Origin: Saccharum officinarum
Lineage: Eukaryota > Streptophyta > Magnoliopsida > Poales > Poaceae
Reading direction: 5' to 3'
Assembly (NCBI GenBank): GCA_020631735.1
Contig: CM036197.1
Coordinates: forward strand, 42,703,880-42,767,879
DNA length: 64,000 nucleotides
Shown here piece by piece: positions 35,011 through 46,100 of the stretch. The notes beneath the pieces were generated by a model that was given only the letters and a program-made list of their open reading frames with translations, was not told where the DNA came from and searched no databases. Within the stretch, counting starts at the first letter, position 1. Each line of letters opens with the position of its first letter. The position numbers were made by a program, and so were the translations under genes.

Positions 35011-38000
35011 ATGTCCATGAGCAGAGAAGAAATAATGGGCACAGCCTGCCTTACCATTTTCATCCTCCTGCTCCTCCTGATGATTTGTGTCTGCAAATCT
35101 GATGACCAGTTGACAAGCGCAAGGCCACTCTCCCCCGGCGACCTGCTCATCTCCAAAGGCGGCGTCTTTGCGCTTGGCTTCTTCTCCCCGTCCGGCTCCG
35201 GCTCCCACACGAGCCTGTACGTTGCGATCTGGTTACACGGCATCCCTGAGCGCAACCGCACCGTCGTGTGGGTCGCCAACCGCGACAGCCCAGCCACCAC
35301 GGCTTCGTCCCCGACGCTCGCCATGAGTAACAGCTCTGACCTCCTGCTGTCGGACTCCCAAGGTCACACTCTCTGGAGGACGCAGAACGCCATAGCCGCC
35401 GCCGTCCACAACAACGGCACTGCCCTCGCCGTGCTGCTCGACACGGGGAACCTGGTACTCCAGCTGCCCAACGGCACGGTCATATGGCAGAGATTCGATC
35501 ACCCGACCGACACCATTCTCCCAGGCATGAGGTTCCTGATGATCCACAGGGCTCGCCCCGCCGCCGCCGGGCGCCTGGTCTCGTGGAGAGGCCCCGCTGA
35601 CCCGTCCACCGGAGACTTCTCGTTCGGCCTCGACCCCGTCTCCAACCTCCAGCTGATGGTCTGGCACGGGGCCGACCCGTACTGCCGCATCAGCGTGTGG
35701 AACGGCGTGTCGGTGTCCGGCGGCATGTACACGAGCTCCCCTAGCTCGATGGTGTACCAGACCATCGTCAACACCGGCGACAAGTTCTACCTCGTCTACA
35801 CCGTCTCCGACGGCTCGCCGTACTTCCGAATCATGCTCGACCACACCGGCACGATGAAGCTCCTGAGCTGGGACGCCAACTCGTCGTCCTGGACGGTCGC
35901 TCCTGGACGGTCGTCTCCGAGCGCCCAACCGGTGGCTACGGCCTCTATGGTTCGTGTGGCCCCAACGGCTACTGCGACTTCACCGGAGCTGCCCCGGCAT
36001 GCCAGTGCCTCGAGGGCTTTGAGCCCGTCGCCGTCGGGATGAACTCTTCGAGAGGATGTCGGAGAATGGAGCCTCTGCAGTGCAGCAAGGGAAGCCACTT
36101 CGTGGCCTTGCCCGGGATGAGAGTTCCTGACAAGTTCGTGCTCCTCCGGAACAGAAGCTTTGAGCTGTGCGCGGCCGAGTGCAGCAGTAACTGTTCCTGC
36201 ACCGCCTATGCTTACGCCAACTTGAGCAGCAGCGGTGCCATGGCCGACCAGTCAAGGTGCTTGGTTTGGACTGGGGAGCTTGTCGACACATGGAAAAGCA
36301 TCAACTATGGCGAGAAGCTGTACCTCCGGCTTGCCAGCCCTCCTGGTACGCACCGTTTCATCATGTGCTGTTTACATTTGTTGATCAGAGGATCAGTTTC
36401 TCCAATGTTGTCATTGATTTGATACTCATCTAGCAATGAAGCAGAAGATAGACCATAATGATAAATTTTCACTCAAAATAGATTTTCACTAATCTGATTT
36501 GAAGAACACAAACATTTTAAGTCTAATAAAACTGAATGACAATAGTGCATCTCCAGTAGATCAGCATTAGAACTGCCCGATAGGGTGATAATGGGGCTCT
36601 GTTTCCTTCCACCAGAATGAAATGGCTTTGGAAAAAAACAAACAACAAGAGATATATTAGCTCTTCTAGTTAATTAATTACTTAGCACATTCTAACAAGT
36701 TTTACTTTGGCAGTTAAAACCAAGACCAATATAGTAAAGATTGTAGTCCTGGTTGTAGCATGCCTGCTGCTACCCACATGCATAGCCCTTGTCTACCTAT
36801 GCAAATTCAAAGGTACAACAATAAGTGCCTTGTTTCAACATGTAGTGTTATTACTGTACAAGTTTTAAGAAAAAGGTATCAATGTCCCACTCCCAACCAG
36901 CAGGGAAATGGCGAAAAAGGGAGATTCAGAAGAAACTGATGCTAAGATACTTGAGCACCTCAAATGAACTTGAAGACAAAAATGAAGAATTTCCATTTGT
37001 TAGCTTCGATGACATTGTTGCCGCAACTGACAATTTCTCTGACTGCAATATGCTTGGAAGAGGAGGATTTGGCAAAGTTTACAAGGTAATGGCAGATTTT
37101 CACATTAAAAGTTATAGGATAATATGCGTTAAAAGAATCATTAAAACAGAAGAAAGAATTGTACTTTTCATCATTTTCCAATTCAGAAGAATGCAATCAT
37201 GCAGGGAATGTTGGAAGGAGGGAAGGAAGTTGCTGTCAAAAGTCTTAGTCAAGGTTCTGGGCAGGGTATTGATGAATTCAGAAACGAGGTAGTTCTACTT
37301 GTCAAACTACAGCACAGGAACCTAGTTAGACTACTTGGTTGCTGTATTCATGAAGAAGAGAAGTTACTGATCTATGAATACTTGCCTAACAAAAGCCTGG
37401 ATGCCTTCCTGTTTGGTACGCACTGACTCTATTGCATATTGCAGTTCTTACATTGACCAAAAGGATACTGCTGATGACTAACAATAGGTTTTAGTAAATA
37501 CTACCTGTTGGCAGATACTTCAAGAAAGCATGTGCTTGATTGGCCAACACGGTTCAACATAATCAAAGGCATAGCCAGAGGGCTTCTATATCTTCACCAA
37601 GATTCAAGATTAACAATAATTCATAGAGATCTTAAAGCAAGTAACATCTTGTTAGACACAGAAATGAGTCCCAAAATATCGGATTTCGGTATGGCAAGAA
37701 TCTTTGGGGGAAACCAGCAACTAGCAAACACTACCCGTGTTGTTGGGACATAGTGAGTAATTCATTTACTAGTCAATGCTAAATAATGCAACTATAATAG
37801 TTTAGTCTAACTCAAATTCTTCCGTTGTTGAATTTGTTTAAACAGCGGTTACATGTCTCCTGAATATGTGACAAGTGGTGCCTTTTCTGTCAAGTCAGAC
37901 ACATATAGCTTTGGTGTTCTTCTCTTGGAGATTGTAAGTGGTTTGAAGATACTCTCAACTCAGCTCATAATGGACTTCCCAAACCTTATAGCTTATGTAA

Positions 38001-38386
38001 GTAGTGTGCAATACTCTAGTTTTCAATAAACATAAACAAAAAAGTATTAATTTGATAGAAAAAAGATTTACTTTTTTCCAGACATGGAAGTTATGGGAAG
38101 CGGGAAATGCGACGAAATTGGTGGACTCATCGGTTGCTGAAAGTTATCCACTCCATGAAGTTTTGAGGTGTATTCATGTAGGACTTTTGTGTGTCCAAGA
38201 CAATCCAAATGCAAGGCCACTCATGTCATCAGTTGTGTTTTTGTTAGAGAATGAAACCACATTGCTTCCAGCACCAAAGGAGCCTGTATATTTTTTTTAC
38301 CAAGGAATAGTGAAACTGAAGAAACAAGGAGAAACATAGAAGGTTTTCTGAATACATCGCTTATCACGACACTAGAGGGCCGCTAG
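35011..38386 (+). pseudogene. RLK2: G-type lectin S-receptor-like Ser/Thr kinase, two frameshifts
   Basis: Exons by splice sites: 35011-36345, 36714-36812, 36904-37085, 37205-37415, 37515-37752, 37846-37996, 38082 to 38339 (or 38386 in the ancestral frame). Exon 1 encodes a signal peptide (hydrophobic residues 11-27), B-lectin (WVANRD), S-locus glycoprotein and PAN regions; exon 2 a transmembrane helix; exons 3-7 a kinase with [26 protein letters not shown] and SPEY. A 14-bp tandem duplication (TCCTGGACGGTCGC at 35887-35900, then TCCTGGACGGTCGT at 35901-35914) shifts the frame and leads to a stop at 36040-36042, before the EGF/PAN part. A second shift at a T-run near 38290 changes the tail; read in the other frame it would end TLEGR at 38386 as in RLK1. 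All kinase motifs are present, so decay or assembly error is recent. It would be a plasma-membrane receptor. Confidence 0.9.
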
Positions 38387-38746
38387 ATGTTCACACCAAC
38401 TTTTACTATATAAATGTTCAAAGTCTTTGACTAACTGTGTAGGTCTGTAGGGTTAAGTGAATTTCAGCAGCATAGCTGGTCGTAATATATATGAACTTAC
38501 AGTCTTCCAAAGGGATATATATGAGCTTACTGTACTGAACACACTGAATTGAAGCTTGCAGCTTGGAAAAAAAATGCAGATAATATACAAGGATTTGAGA
38601 ATTATATGGTCAAGTGTCATAACAAAGAATGCAATCAAATTTCACATGGCATTGCTTTAATCTTCAGTTGCTGTAATGCCAAAAGGTGAAGGCTGCCAAA
38701 TATTTTCAGTGCAGTACCTCATATGGATTATTGATAGAATTCTTCA
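38387..38746. other. RLK2 downstream region
   Basis: AT-rich sequence with no gene recognised. It may contain the RLK2 3' UTR. Two near copies of ATATATGAACTTAC / ATATATGAGCTTAC lie at about 38486 and 38516. Confidence 0.4.
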
Positions 38747-38909
38747 TCTGTTATCAGTGGCGGATGTACGTGTAACCTGTGGGGCCATCTGGCCCCACAG
38801 GTTTTGACGAATCTAGTGCAATTTTACTGTAGCATATATGGTTCGGCCCCATAGCTCCTACTGGCTGGCCCCACAGGTTTTGATTCCTGGATCCGCCACT
38901 GTCTGTTAT
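38747..38909. mobile_element. hAT MITE, 147 bp, TSD TCTGTTAT
   Basis: The element spans 38755-38901 with perfect 11-bp inverted ends CAGTGGCGGAT and ATCCGCCACTG. The flanking 8-bp duplication TCTGTTAT is perfect (38747-38754 and 38902-38909). An internal block CCTGTGGGGCCA / TGGCCCCACAGG is repeated. Too small to encode protein. Confidence 0.93.
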
Positions 38910-39493
38910 ATTTTTCCATAAAGCTAGTAAACTTGTGTTTTTTTTTTCATTGGGCCGGTGGTCATTGGAGACTAGAAAACAACCAAAGTTCAGACGAATA
39001 AACTGCAGCAAGTTCAGAGTTGTTTTCAGCACCGTGTCACATACCTCATATGTGGGGTTTTATTCAAGTTTTTCGAAACGTGCTATTTGCATAAGATGAG
39101 CAAACAGTAAGTACACTATGGCTTGCAGCTAGTAACCGGCAAATAATTTGCTTGGCCAGGTTTACCAGGCCACGCATTTAGAAGTTTATCTCCAACACTA
39201 GCTGCAACTGCAAGTGAAGTTCAGGTTATTCAGCAAATCGCCAATGACAGGCAGAGCTCACACATTCGGTGGTTAGTCGAGATTCTGTGTTACTGATTGA
39301 CACTGCAAAAGCTCCGGACCATTAATTCCTCTGAATGTGTAGCACGCCACAGCATGCAGCTGTGTTCGCTGCAGCTTCTTGCAGCTGTTGCCCTACTACT
39401 ACTACAGCACCCACATAGAGTAAATTACAGTCACAGAGAGTAAATCCTTACATATTCATCGATGGATGGACCCCACGGGCCACGGCACTAGAT
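38910..39493. other. Intergenic, nothing recognised
   Basis: No supported gene or repeat boundary. Confidence 0.4.
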
Positions 39494-39729
39494 TTAGGGC
39501 ATGTTTGGTGAGAGGTGTTAAAATTTAACAAATAATGTAGCACTTTCGTTTTATTTGACAAAAAGTTTCCAATTTTACACTAATTAAGCTTAATAGTTTC
39601 GCCTCGTAAATTACTCCTAATCTGTGCTGACATACATACAATTAGTCTACATTTAGTACTCCATGTATTTACCGTAACATTGATGTGATGGAAGTTAAAC
39701 TGAATGATTCAGAATCCAAACAGGCCTCA
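39494..39729. mobile_element. Tourist-like MITE, 230 bp
   Basis: The element spans 39497-39726, with GGGCATGTTTGG at the left and CCAAACAGGCC at the right. Internal words (GTAGCACTTTCGTTTTATTTG, GTTTCGCCTCGTAAATTAC) relate it to the copies at 9094 and 42424. Flanks are TTA and TCA, one mismatch from a PIF/Harbinger duplication. Confidence 0.75.
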
Positions 39730-39962
39730 GAAGCAGGAGCAGAGATCCCGAGTACAGTAGTGCAGTACCTGGCGAAAACGGCGGCCATGGGACACGGGTG
39801 CCGAACTGCGGCGGCGTGAGGCGTCGGACCCGTGGAGCCGTACTACTGCGATGGGAAGAAGAGCGGAGTGGTTACAGCTCCTCCACCTCAGCTCTCAGCC
39901 TCCGCAGTCCGCACTTGGCCGTTTCGCCCCGACCACAGGCCACGGGCTCCGCAACGGTGCCT

Positions 39963-41085
39963 CGTCGGCACGAGAAATTTCAATATTTGACCCTGAATAC
40001 GTACGCCTCTCGACATTTGACACTCAATTCACATGTCTTTTCAACTGAGCATGCGAATTCTTTTAATTACAGGGATTTCTCACATTTTCTCTCCTTTTTC
40101 TATTTTCAATATTCTGTATCTTTACCCAGCCATCGAAAAGGACCAAATACCCCCCCAGCTCCCTCTCGCCAAGACCCTCTCCTCCCCGCGGCAGCGCTCC
40201 CGGCGCTCGCCGCCTTGCCCGCACTCATGACCAACATGCCAGCCCAGGCGTCCGCAGCCGCGCCCGAGCTCCAGGTCGAGGTGCCCACCTGCTCCAACTC
40301 CTCCCCCAATGCCGCCGCCGCCATGGGCTCGGCATCCTCCGCCATCTGAGTCCATGCCCAGGCGGCGCCGCCACCATCACAGCCAGCACGCGTTGTCCCA
40401 CGCCGACTAGCGGCGCCGTGCCAGGGACGCTGAGCTCTCCGAGCTCGCGTCCACCCCACGCGTCACCATCTTCCGGGAGCCATCCCCGGCGCCCTCTGAT
40501 GCCTCCATAGCCGCCACCGCACTCTTCGAGCTCCTGCTGGCGGGCATGGACAGCAAGACGACGGGACCCTGCTGCTATGCTGCTGCTCCAGCTGCAGTGC
40601 GGTGGTGACCTCCTCGGCGTCCGGTCCAGCGGCAGCCTCTCGTTGGTGGGCCAGATGCGATGAACTCCCCATGACGCCTCGGCGCGCGCGGACTGGGTGC
40701 ACGATGAGTGGGGGCCGCCGGCGAGCTGTTCGGGCGGGGGGTGGGGGCTAGAGGTGGCCGGTGGACCGGCACCGGAGTGGCCTGATCCGGACGGCGGCTG
40801 GTTCCTCCGTCGCGAGTCGCGACCCCCGCGTCCGCGCGGCTGATGTTCGCGATCGCGTCCGGAGCGAACAGCGCAGGAAGCGAAGCGTTTTCTTCTTTCC
40901 CAGCGAAGGGCAATACAGTCCTTTGCCATGCCATCAGCAGTGAAAAGGAGAGAAAAAGAGAGGAATTCCTCGGATTAAAAGAGTTCATGTGGTCAGGGTT
41001 ATATTTTGAAAGGCATGCGAATCGGATGTCAAATCTTGAGCGACGCACGAATTGAGTGTGAAATATTAAATTTCTCCGTCGGCAC
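39963..41085. mobile_element. Pack-MULE-like Mutator element, 1.1 kb, 9-bp TSD
   Basis: The element spans 39972-41076. Both ends begin GAGAAATTT and stay similar for about 100 bp as inverted repeats (left: CAATATTTGACCC, ACATTTGACACTCAATTC; right, complemented: AATATTTCACACTCAATTC). The flanking 9-bp CGTCGGCAC is perfect (39963-39971 and 41077-41085), the Mutator signature. Between the AT-rich arms lies GC-rich sequence (40150-40880) that looks captured. No transposase is seen. Confidence 0.87.
40411..40608 (+). pseudogene. Captured gene fragment inside the Pack-MULE
   Basis: A 65-codon open block between in-frame stops at 40408-40410 and 40606-40608 reads DAELSELASTPRVTIFREPS followed by SDASIAATALFELLLAGMDS. 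The composition resembles real grass coding sequence rather than chance. The source gene is not recognised. The preceding block near 40.2-40.35 kb (MTNMPAQASAAAPELQVEV) may belong to the same capture. Confidence 0.45.
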
Positions 41086-41269
41086 AATGGCACTGCTGGC
41101 TGACTGATGCTATCTGATGAGCTCACAGGGAAGGGGGACAGAATGGTCAGATACTTGATGAGACGCTGCACCTGCACCTACACGAGCACGTTGTGTGTCA
41201 TCTGGGGAAGCATATGGAGTGGAGGCCCCAATATTGAAACGTAATACTCTCTCTCGACCCGGATAATAA

Positions 41270-41530
41270 GCATACTCCCCCCCACGCTAAAATAAGTCGT
41301 TTTACACAGCGACACGATCTTTAAAGCATAATTTTAACTTCTGATTTTTATAAAAATATTTATTAAAAAGTGATATACGTATATTTTTATGAATGTTTTT
41401 TCAAGACAAATCTTTTCGTATAGTTTTTATATTTTCAAACTCAATAATTTAAAAGTTATTCATGATTTATATTCCCAATATTCAACCCAATTCTTGTCCA
41501 AACGACTTCTTTTAACAACCAGGAGAGAAT
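41270..41530. repeat. Degenerate MITE-like element
   Basis: The left end ACTCCCCCCCACGCTAAAAT followed by AAGTCGTTTTA, and the right end ACGACTTCTTTTAACAACC, form imperfect inverted repeats around an AT-rich centre. This is the form of a common grass MITE with AAGTCGTTT near its ends. No clear TSD. Confidence 0.45.
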
Positions 41531-42423
41531 ACAATTTTAGACGGGGACTCGGAAGTATGTCCCAAAAAAAGATCCATTTTGTGGCGAAAGAAAGGAGAAA
41601 GAGATGAGGGAGGAACAAGAAAGCATTGATGATAATAAAGGTATTTTCACGTGCTGCTCTGTTTAGGACCGTCTTTCTTTCACGCGATGCGCTGATGTGT
41701 CGCATCACATCAGAAAAAATAGCAAGAATTCATCTCCGGTTCGCTTGAACTTATCACCTCGGCTTATTAGCTATGATACTATGTTTTTCTCTCACAACAA
41801 AACAGCATCAGCCGGCTTATCAGCCGCACAAACCATCAGTCAAACAACCCTGCTGTTTTTTTTTGACAAAGTCATAGGTACCTGTGTAAAACTAACAATC
41901 GGACAAGTGACAAATAGTTAATATCTCATTGGAGGAAATGGGAGAGAAGTAAGAGAAAACAAAATACTTGAATCAAACGTAATGTGTTCGCGAAGTGCCA
42001 ACTCCTAAGCACGCTTATGCAAAAAAAAAAAACTCCTAAGCACGCGAATTATAGTAGGGTGTACGAAAGGCGCGCGGATGAGAGTCAATAATGCGTCAAC
42101 GCCGTGGGGGTACAGCCGTAGAGAAGGGGCCGTCACGTCGTCACCCGGCCCATGTAGCGTCATGCATGTCAGCTTGCAATTAACCGGCCAGGGAGGCAGG
42201 GAGCGTGCAGGTGAGGATTAATGCTCGGCAGTGGGCCACAGTCAGGTGGAAGCCCTTCAGCCATGCGGGCCACCGCAACAACAAGCGATTCACTCATTGA
42301 CTTGACTTGACGCGCTGCATGCGTTAATTTTTTTTTTTAAAAAATCTCCTGCCATGCCAACGGAGACGAATGGTTTTCATATATAGCAGCCTCCCCATCC
42401 CTGATGTGATTTCTCTTGTGAAA
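41531..42423. other. Intergenic upstream of RLK3
   Basis: No gene recognised. A 14-bp direct repeat ACTCCTAAGCACGC occurs at about 42000 and 42031 around an A-run. Confidence 0.4.
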
Positions 42424-42683
42424 GACTGTTTAGTTCTATTGAAAAGTGCACTATACAAAAAAAAAAAAATTCCCCGTCACATCAAACTTGCGATACATGT
42501 ATGGAGTACTAAATGTGGATAAAATCAAAAACTAATTGCACAGTTTGGTTGTACTTTGCGAGACGAACGTTTTGAGACTAATTAGTCAATGGTTGGACAA
42601 TTATTACCAAATACAAACGAAATGCTACAGTGTCGCTACAGTAAATTTTGTCACTCCAAATTTGGGAACTAAACACAGCCAAA
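42421..42683. mobile_element. Tourist-like MITE, ends 18 bp before RLK3 start codon
   Basis: The element spans about 42424-42680; left end GACTGTTTAGTTC, right end GAACTAAACACAGCC. Internal words (CACATCAAACTTGCGATACA, GACTAATTAGTCAATGGTTG, GCTACAGTAAATTTTG) mark it as the same superfamily as those at 9094 and 39497, in reverse orientation. Flanks are both AAA. It lies directly before the RLK3 start codon at 42699. Confidence 0.75.
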
Positions 42684-42752
42684 GATATATATCGCCACAT
42701 GGCGGCTCTCAACCTCCTCACCATGGTATTTGCCATGCTACTACTATTCCTC

Positions 42753-43128
42753 TGTTACGAACCACGATCGTATTTAGGTAATTTGGATAGTAGCTTACAT
42801 AATTTGGGGAAGTAGCAGAGAATCGGAGTAAGGAGGGAAAGCAAAGCACGAGGAGGGGATGTGCTTGCAGGAGAAGGCAAGGGGCAATGTTTATAATAAG
42901 ATTCATAGTCCTCTCCTCTTCACGCAGCCTCATACTTATACATGGTTCACGCATTCTCGGCGAAGTCGGCAAACGCATCACGCTGTCGCCCACTGGCTGC
43001 CGGTCACACGCGTGCTGGGCACCCTGGGCCTGCTGGACCTCCTGAGCACCCGCCCATCTTCTGCTTCTAGTGTCGCCAGGTCCGGTACAGTAGCAGAGGG
43101 AGTAGCAGTAGTAGGCGACGCCGTAACA
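42753..43128 (-). repeat. 3' LTR of the Reina-like element
   Basis: Starts TGTTACGAACCACGATCG and ends GACGCCGTAACA on the plus strand; followed by the complement of the polypurine tract. Confidence 0.9.
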
Positions 43129-43177
43129 TTCCCCCTCCTTGTGCGCCGGGACGGCTCCAGACGTTGGCGTGGGGAAA

Positions 43178-46100
43178 CTACTGCTTTAGGTACTCCAAGT
43201 CCTCCCAAGTAGCAAGAGAAACCGGCAAATTAGACCACTTAACAAGGCCTTGAGCGATAGAATGCATACCCTTGGAGACGGTGCGATGCTGAATAATGCG
43301 CTCTGGAACACTCCATAAGACAGAATCAGATGGGGGAACTGTAGTCACCAACTCGCGAGCACCCACTGCCTTTTTCAATTGCGAGACGTGGAATACCGGG
43401 TGCACCGAAGAGGAAGGCGGAAGCTCAAGCCGATAAGCAACAGACCCAACTCGAGCCAGAACTCTGTAGGGTCCAAAGAACTTGAAAGAAAACTTTTGAT
43501 GACTATGATGTGCCAAAGAGGATTGGACATACGGTTGAAGCTTCAAATAAACCATATCACCCGGTTGGAACTGACGTTCCGAACGATGTTCGTCAACCTG
43601 CTTCTTCATCCGTTGTTTGGCATGATTCAGGTGTTGATGAATAACGTCAGTCATCAGCTCACAATCAGACAACCAGGACTCCAAATCAGTGACAGGCTGA
43701 TCGTCAGACAATGCAACACCAAAATGCCGAGGGGAGTAGCCATATAGTACCTCAAAAGGGGAGCGCCCCAATGCTGAGTGCTAGCTAGAATTATACCAAA
43801 ACTCTGCCGGATCAATCCACTGACTCCACTGCCAGGGGCATGCATGAATGAAGCATCGTAAGAAAGTCTTCAAGCACCGGTTTACATGCTCGGTCTGCCC
43901 ATCGGATTGCGGGTGGTAAGCTGTGCTCATACGTAGTTCCACTCCAGCTAGCAGAAAGAGCTCCCAACTTTGTCCCGGTCAGATACAATAGCTTGCGGTA
44001 GGCCGTGCAACTTATAGACATTTGAGAGAAAACTCTGAGCAACTGTGCCAGCGATGAATGGATGCTTCAGAGGAACAAAATGAGCGTATTTGGAAAATAG
44101 ATCCACCACCACCAAAATGCATGTGTACCCAGCAGACAGAGGCAAAGCTTCGATGAAGTCCATGGACACAACGGGCCAAGCCCGATCAGGAACCGGTAGC
44201 TGTTGGAGCAGCCCAGGCAACTTGGACCTGTCAGGTTTGGACTGCTGACAAATTGCACAGGCAGTGACAAAAGTCTGAACTGTAGCCTTCATACCCGACC
44301 ATGCAAACAATTGCTTCAGACGGCGATAGGTGACTGACATACCTGAATGCCCCCCAACTGCGCTGGCATGAACGGCTGTCAAAATCTGTTGCTGGAGAGC
44401 CGGATCATTGCCCACCCAAATGTGAGATTTATACCTTAGAAGCCCATCACGGAAGGTGAAGTTAGGCACTGCATCGGAGGCTATAGACAGCTTGGCGATC
44501 ATCTCCTTAGCGTGATCATCATTAGCATAGGAAGAACTGACTACGCCTAGTCATTGGGGCTGGCATACTGAGACATATAGTAATTGTGAAGACGGGTAAC
44601 GAGACAAGGCATCAACCGCTCCATTGTCAGCTCCCCGACGATACACAATTCGGCACTGCAATCCCACCAGTTTGGTAAACACTTTTTGTTGCCAAGGCGT
44701 ATGGAGACGCTGCTCTGTCAGCTGGACCAAACTGCGATGGTCAGTCACAATCTGAAATTCGGCATGCTGAAGATAGTTGCGCTAATGTTCCCGGGCCAAT
44801 AGAATTGTCATGTACTCTTTTTCGTAAGTGGACAAACCCAAGGAGCGAGGACCAAGTGCCTTACTGAGGAACGCTAATGGGTGCCCTCCTTGCATAAGAA
44901 CGGCCCCAATGCCCTCTCCACTGGCATCCGTCTCCACTGTGAAAGGCTTACTGAAATCAGACAAGGCTAACACCGGAGCAGTTTTCAAAGCTGTCTTCAG
45001 TCTGTCAAATGCTTGCTCATGAATGTCAGTCCAAACAAACACGACTCCTTTGCACAACAAATCTGTCAGTGGCTTAGAGATGAGGCCAAAGTGCTTTACA
45101 AAACGCCTATAATACCCAGCAAGCCCCAACAAGCTTCTCAATTCCTTAACTGTCTTGGGAGTAGACCATTGGAGTACAGCCTGAATCTTCGCAGGGTCGG
45201 TGGCAACCCCATCCTCGGAAATAATGTGGCCTAAGTAGCGCAACTGGCGTTGGGCAAAGAGGCACGTGGACATTTTCACCTACCACTGATCACGTTGCAA
45301 TAGTTGCAGCACCAAACGAATATGTTCCAGATGCTCTTCATAGGTCCTGCTGAAAATGAGTATATCATCGAAAAAGACTAACACACACTTCCGCAGCAGA
45401 GGTCCCAAAGTGGTGTTCATAGCTTTTAGAAACGTTGCTGGTGCCCCGGTGAGGCCAAACGCCATCACCCTGAACTCATACTGCCCCGTATGAGTTTGAA
45501 ACGCCGTCTTGAACTCTTCCCCTGGTTGCAAGCGAATTTGATGATACCCCGCTGTCAAGTCCAAACAAGAAAACCAGGAAGTATGAGTCAGCTCATCCAA
45601 GAGTTCTTCAATCACTGGCACATGATATTTGATCTTTGCTGTGATTGCATTTAGGTGTCGGAAATCAACACAAAAACGGAAGCTGCCGTCCTTCCTCTTG
45701 ACCAAGAGGACAGACGAAGAGAAGGGGCTAGAGCTTGGTTGGATAATCCTGGACTGTAGCATTTTAGAAACCTGCCGATCGATTTCATCTTTGATGGCCG
45801 ACGGATACCGATACGGCCTGACACTCACTGGCCCGGCTCCTAGAACCAAAGGAATGATGTGATCACACTGGCGCTTAGGAGGGTATCCAGAAGGAGGCGC
45901 AAACACCGACTGGAACTCAGTGAGAATTGCTGACACCTCAGGCGGAATTGGTGCTGGACAAGCCACAGTATCATCCGGCAACACAGCCGACACGTGAACC
46001 ACTGATCCAGGGGGTAAAGCTTGCAAATCTCCTTGCAGCAACTGTTGAGCTTGGTTATAAGAAATAAGTAACCATTTATGTTGCCAATCAATCTGCATGG

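Noticed and set aside
40225..41177. Long minus-strand frames across the Pack-MULE
   Set aside because: They cross the element's TIR and right TSD, so they cannot be a native gene; the plus-strand block is more protein-like.
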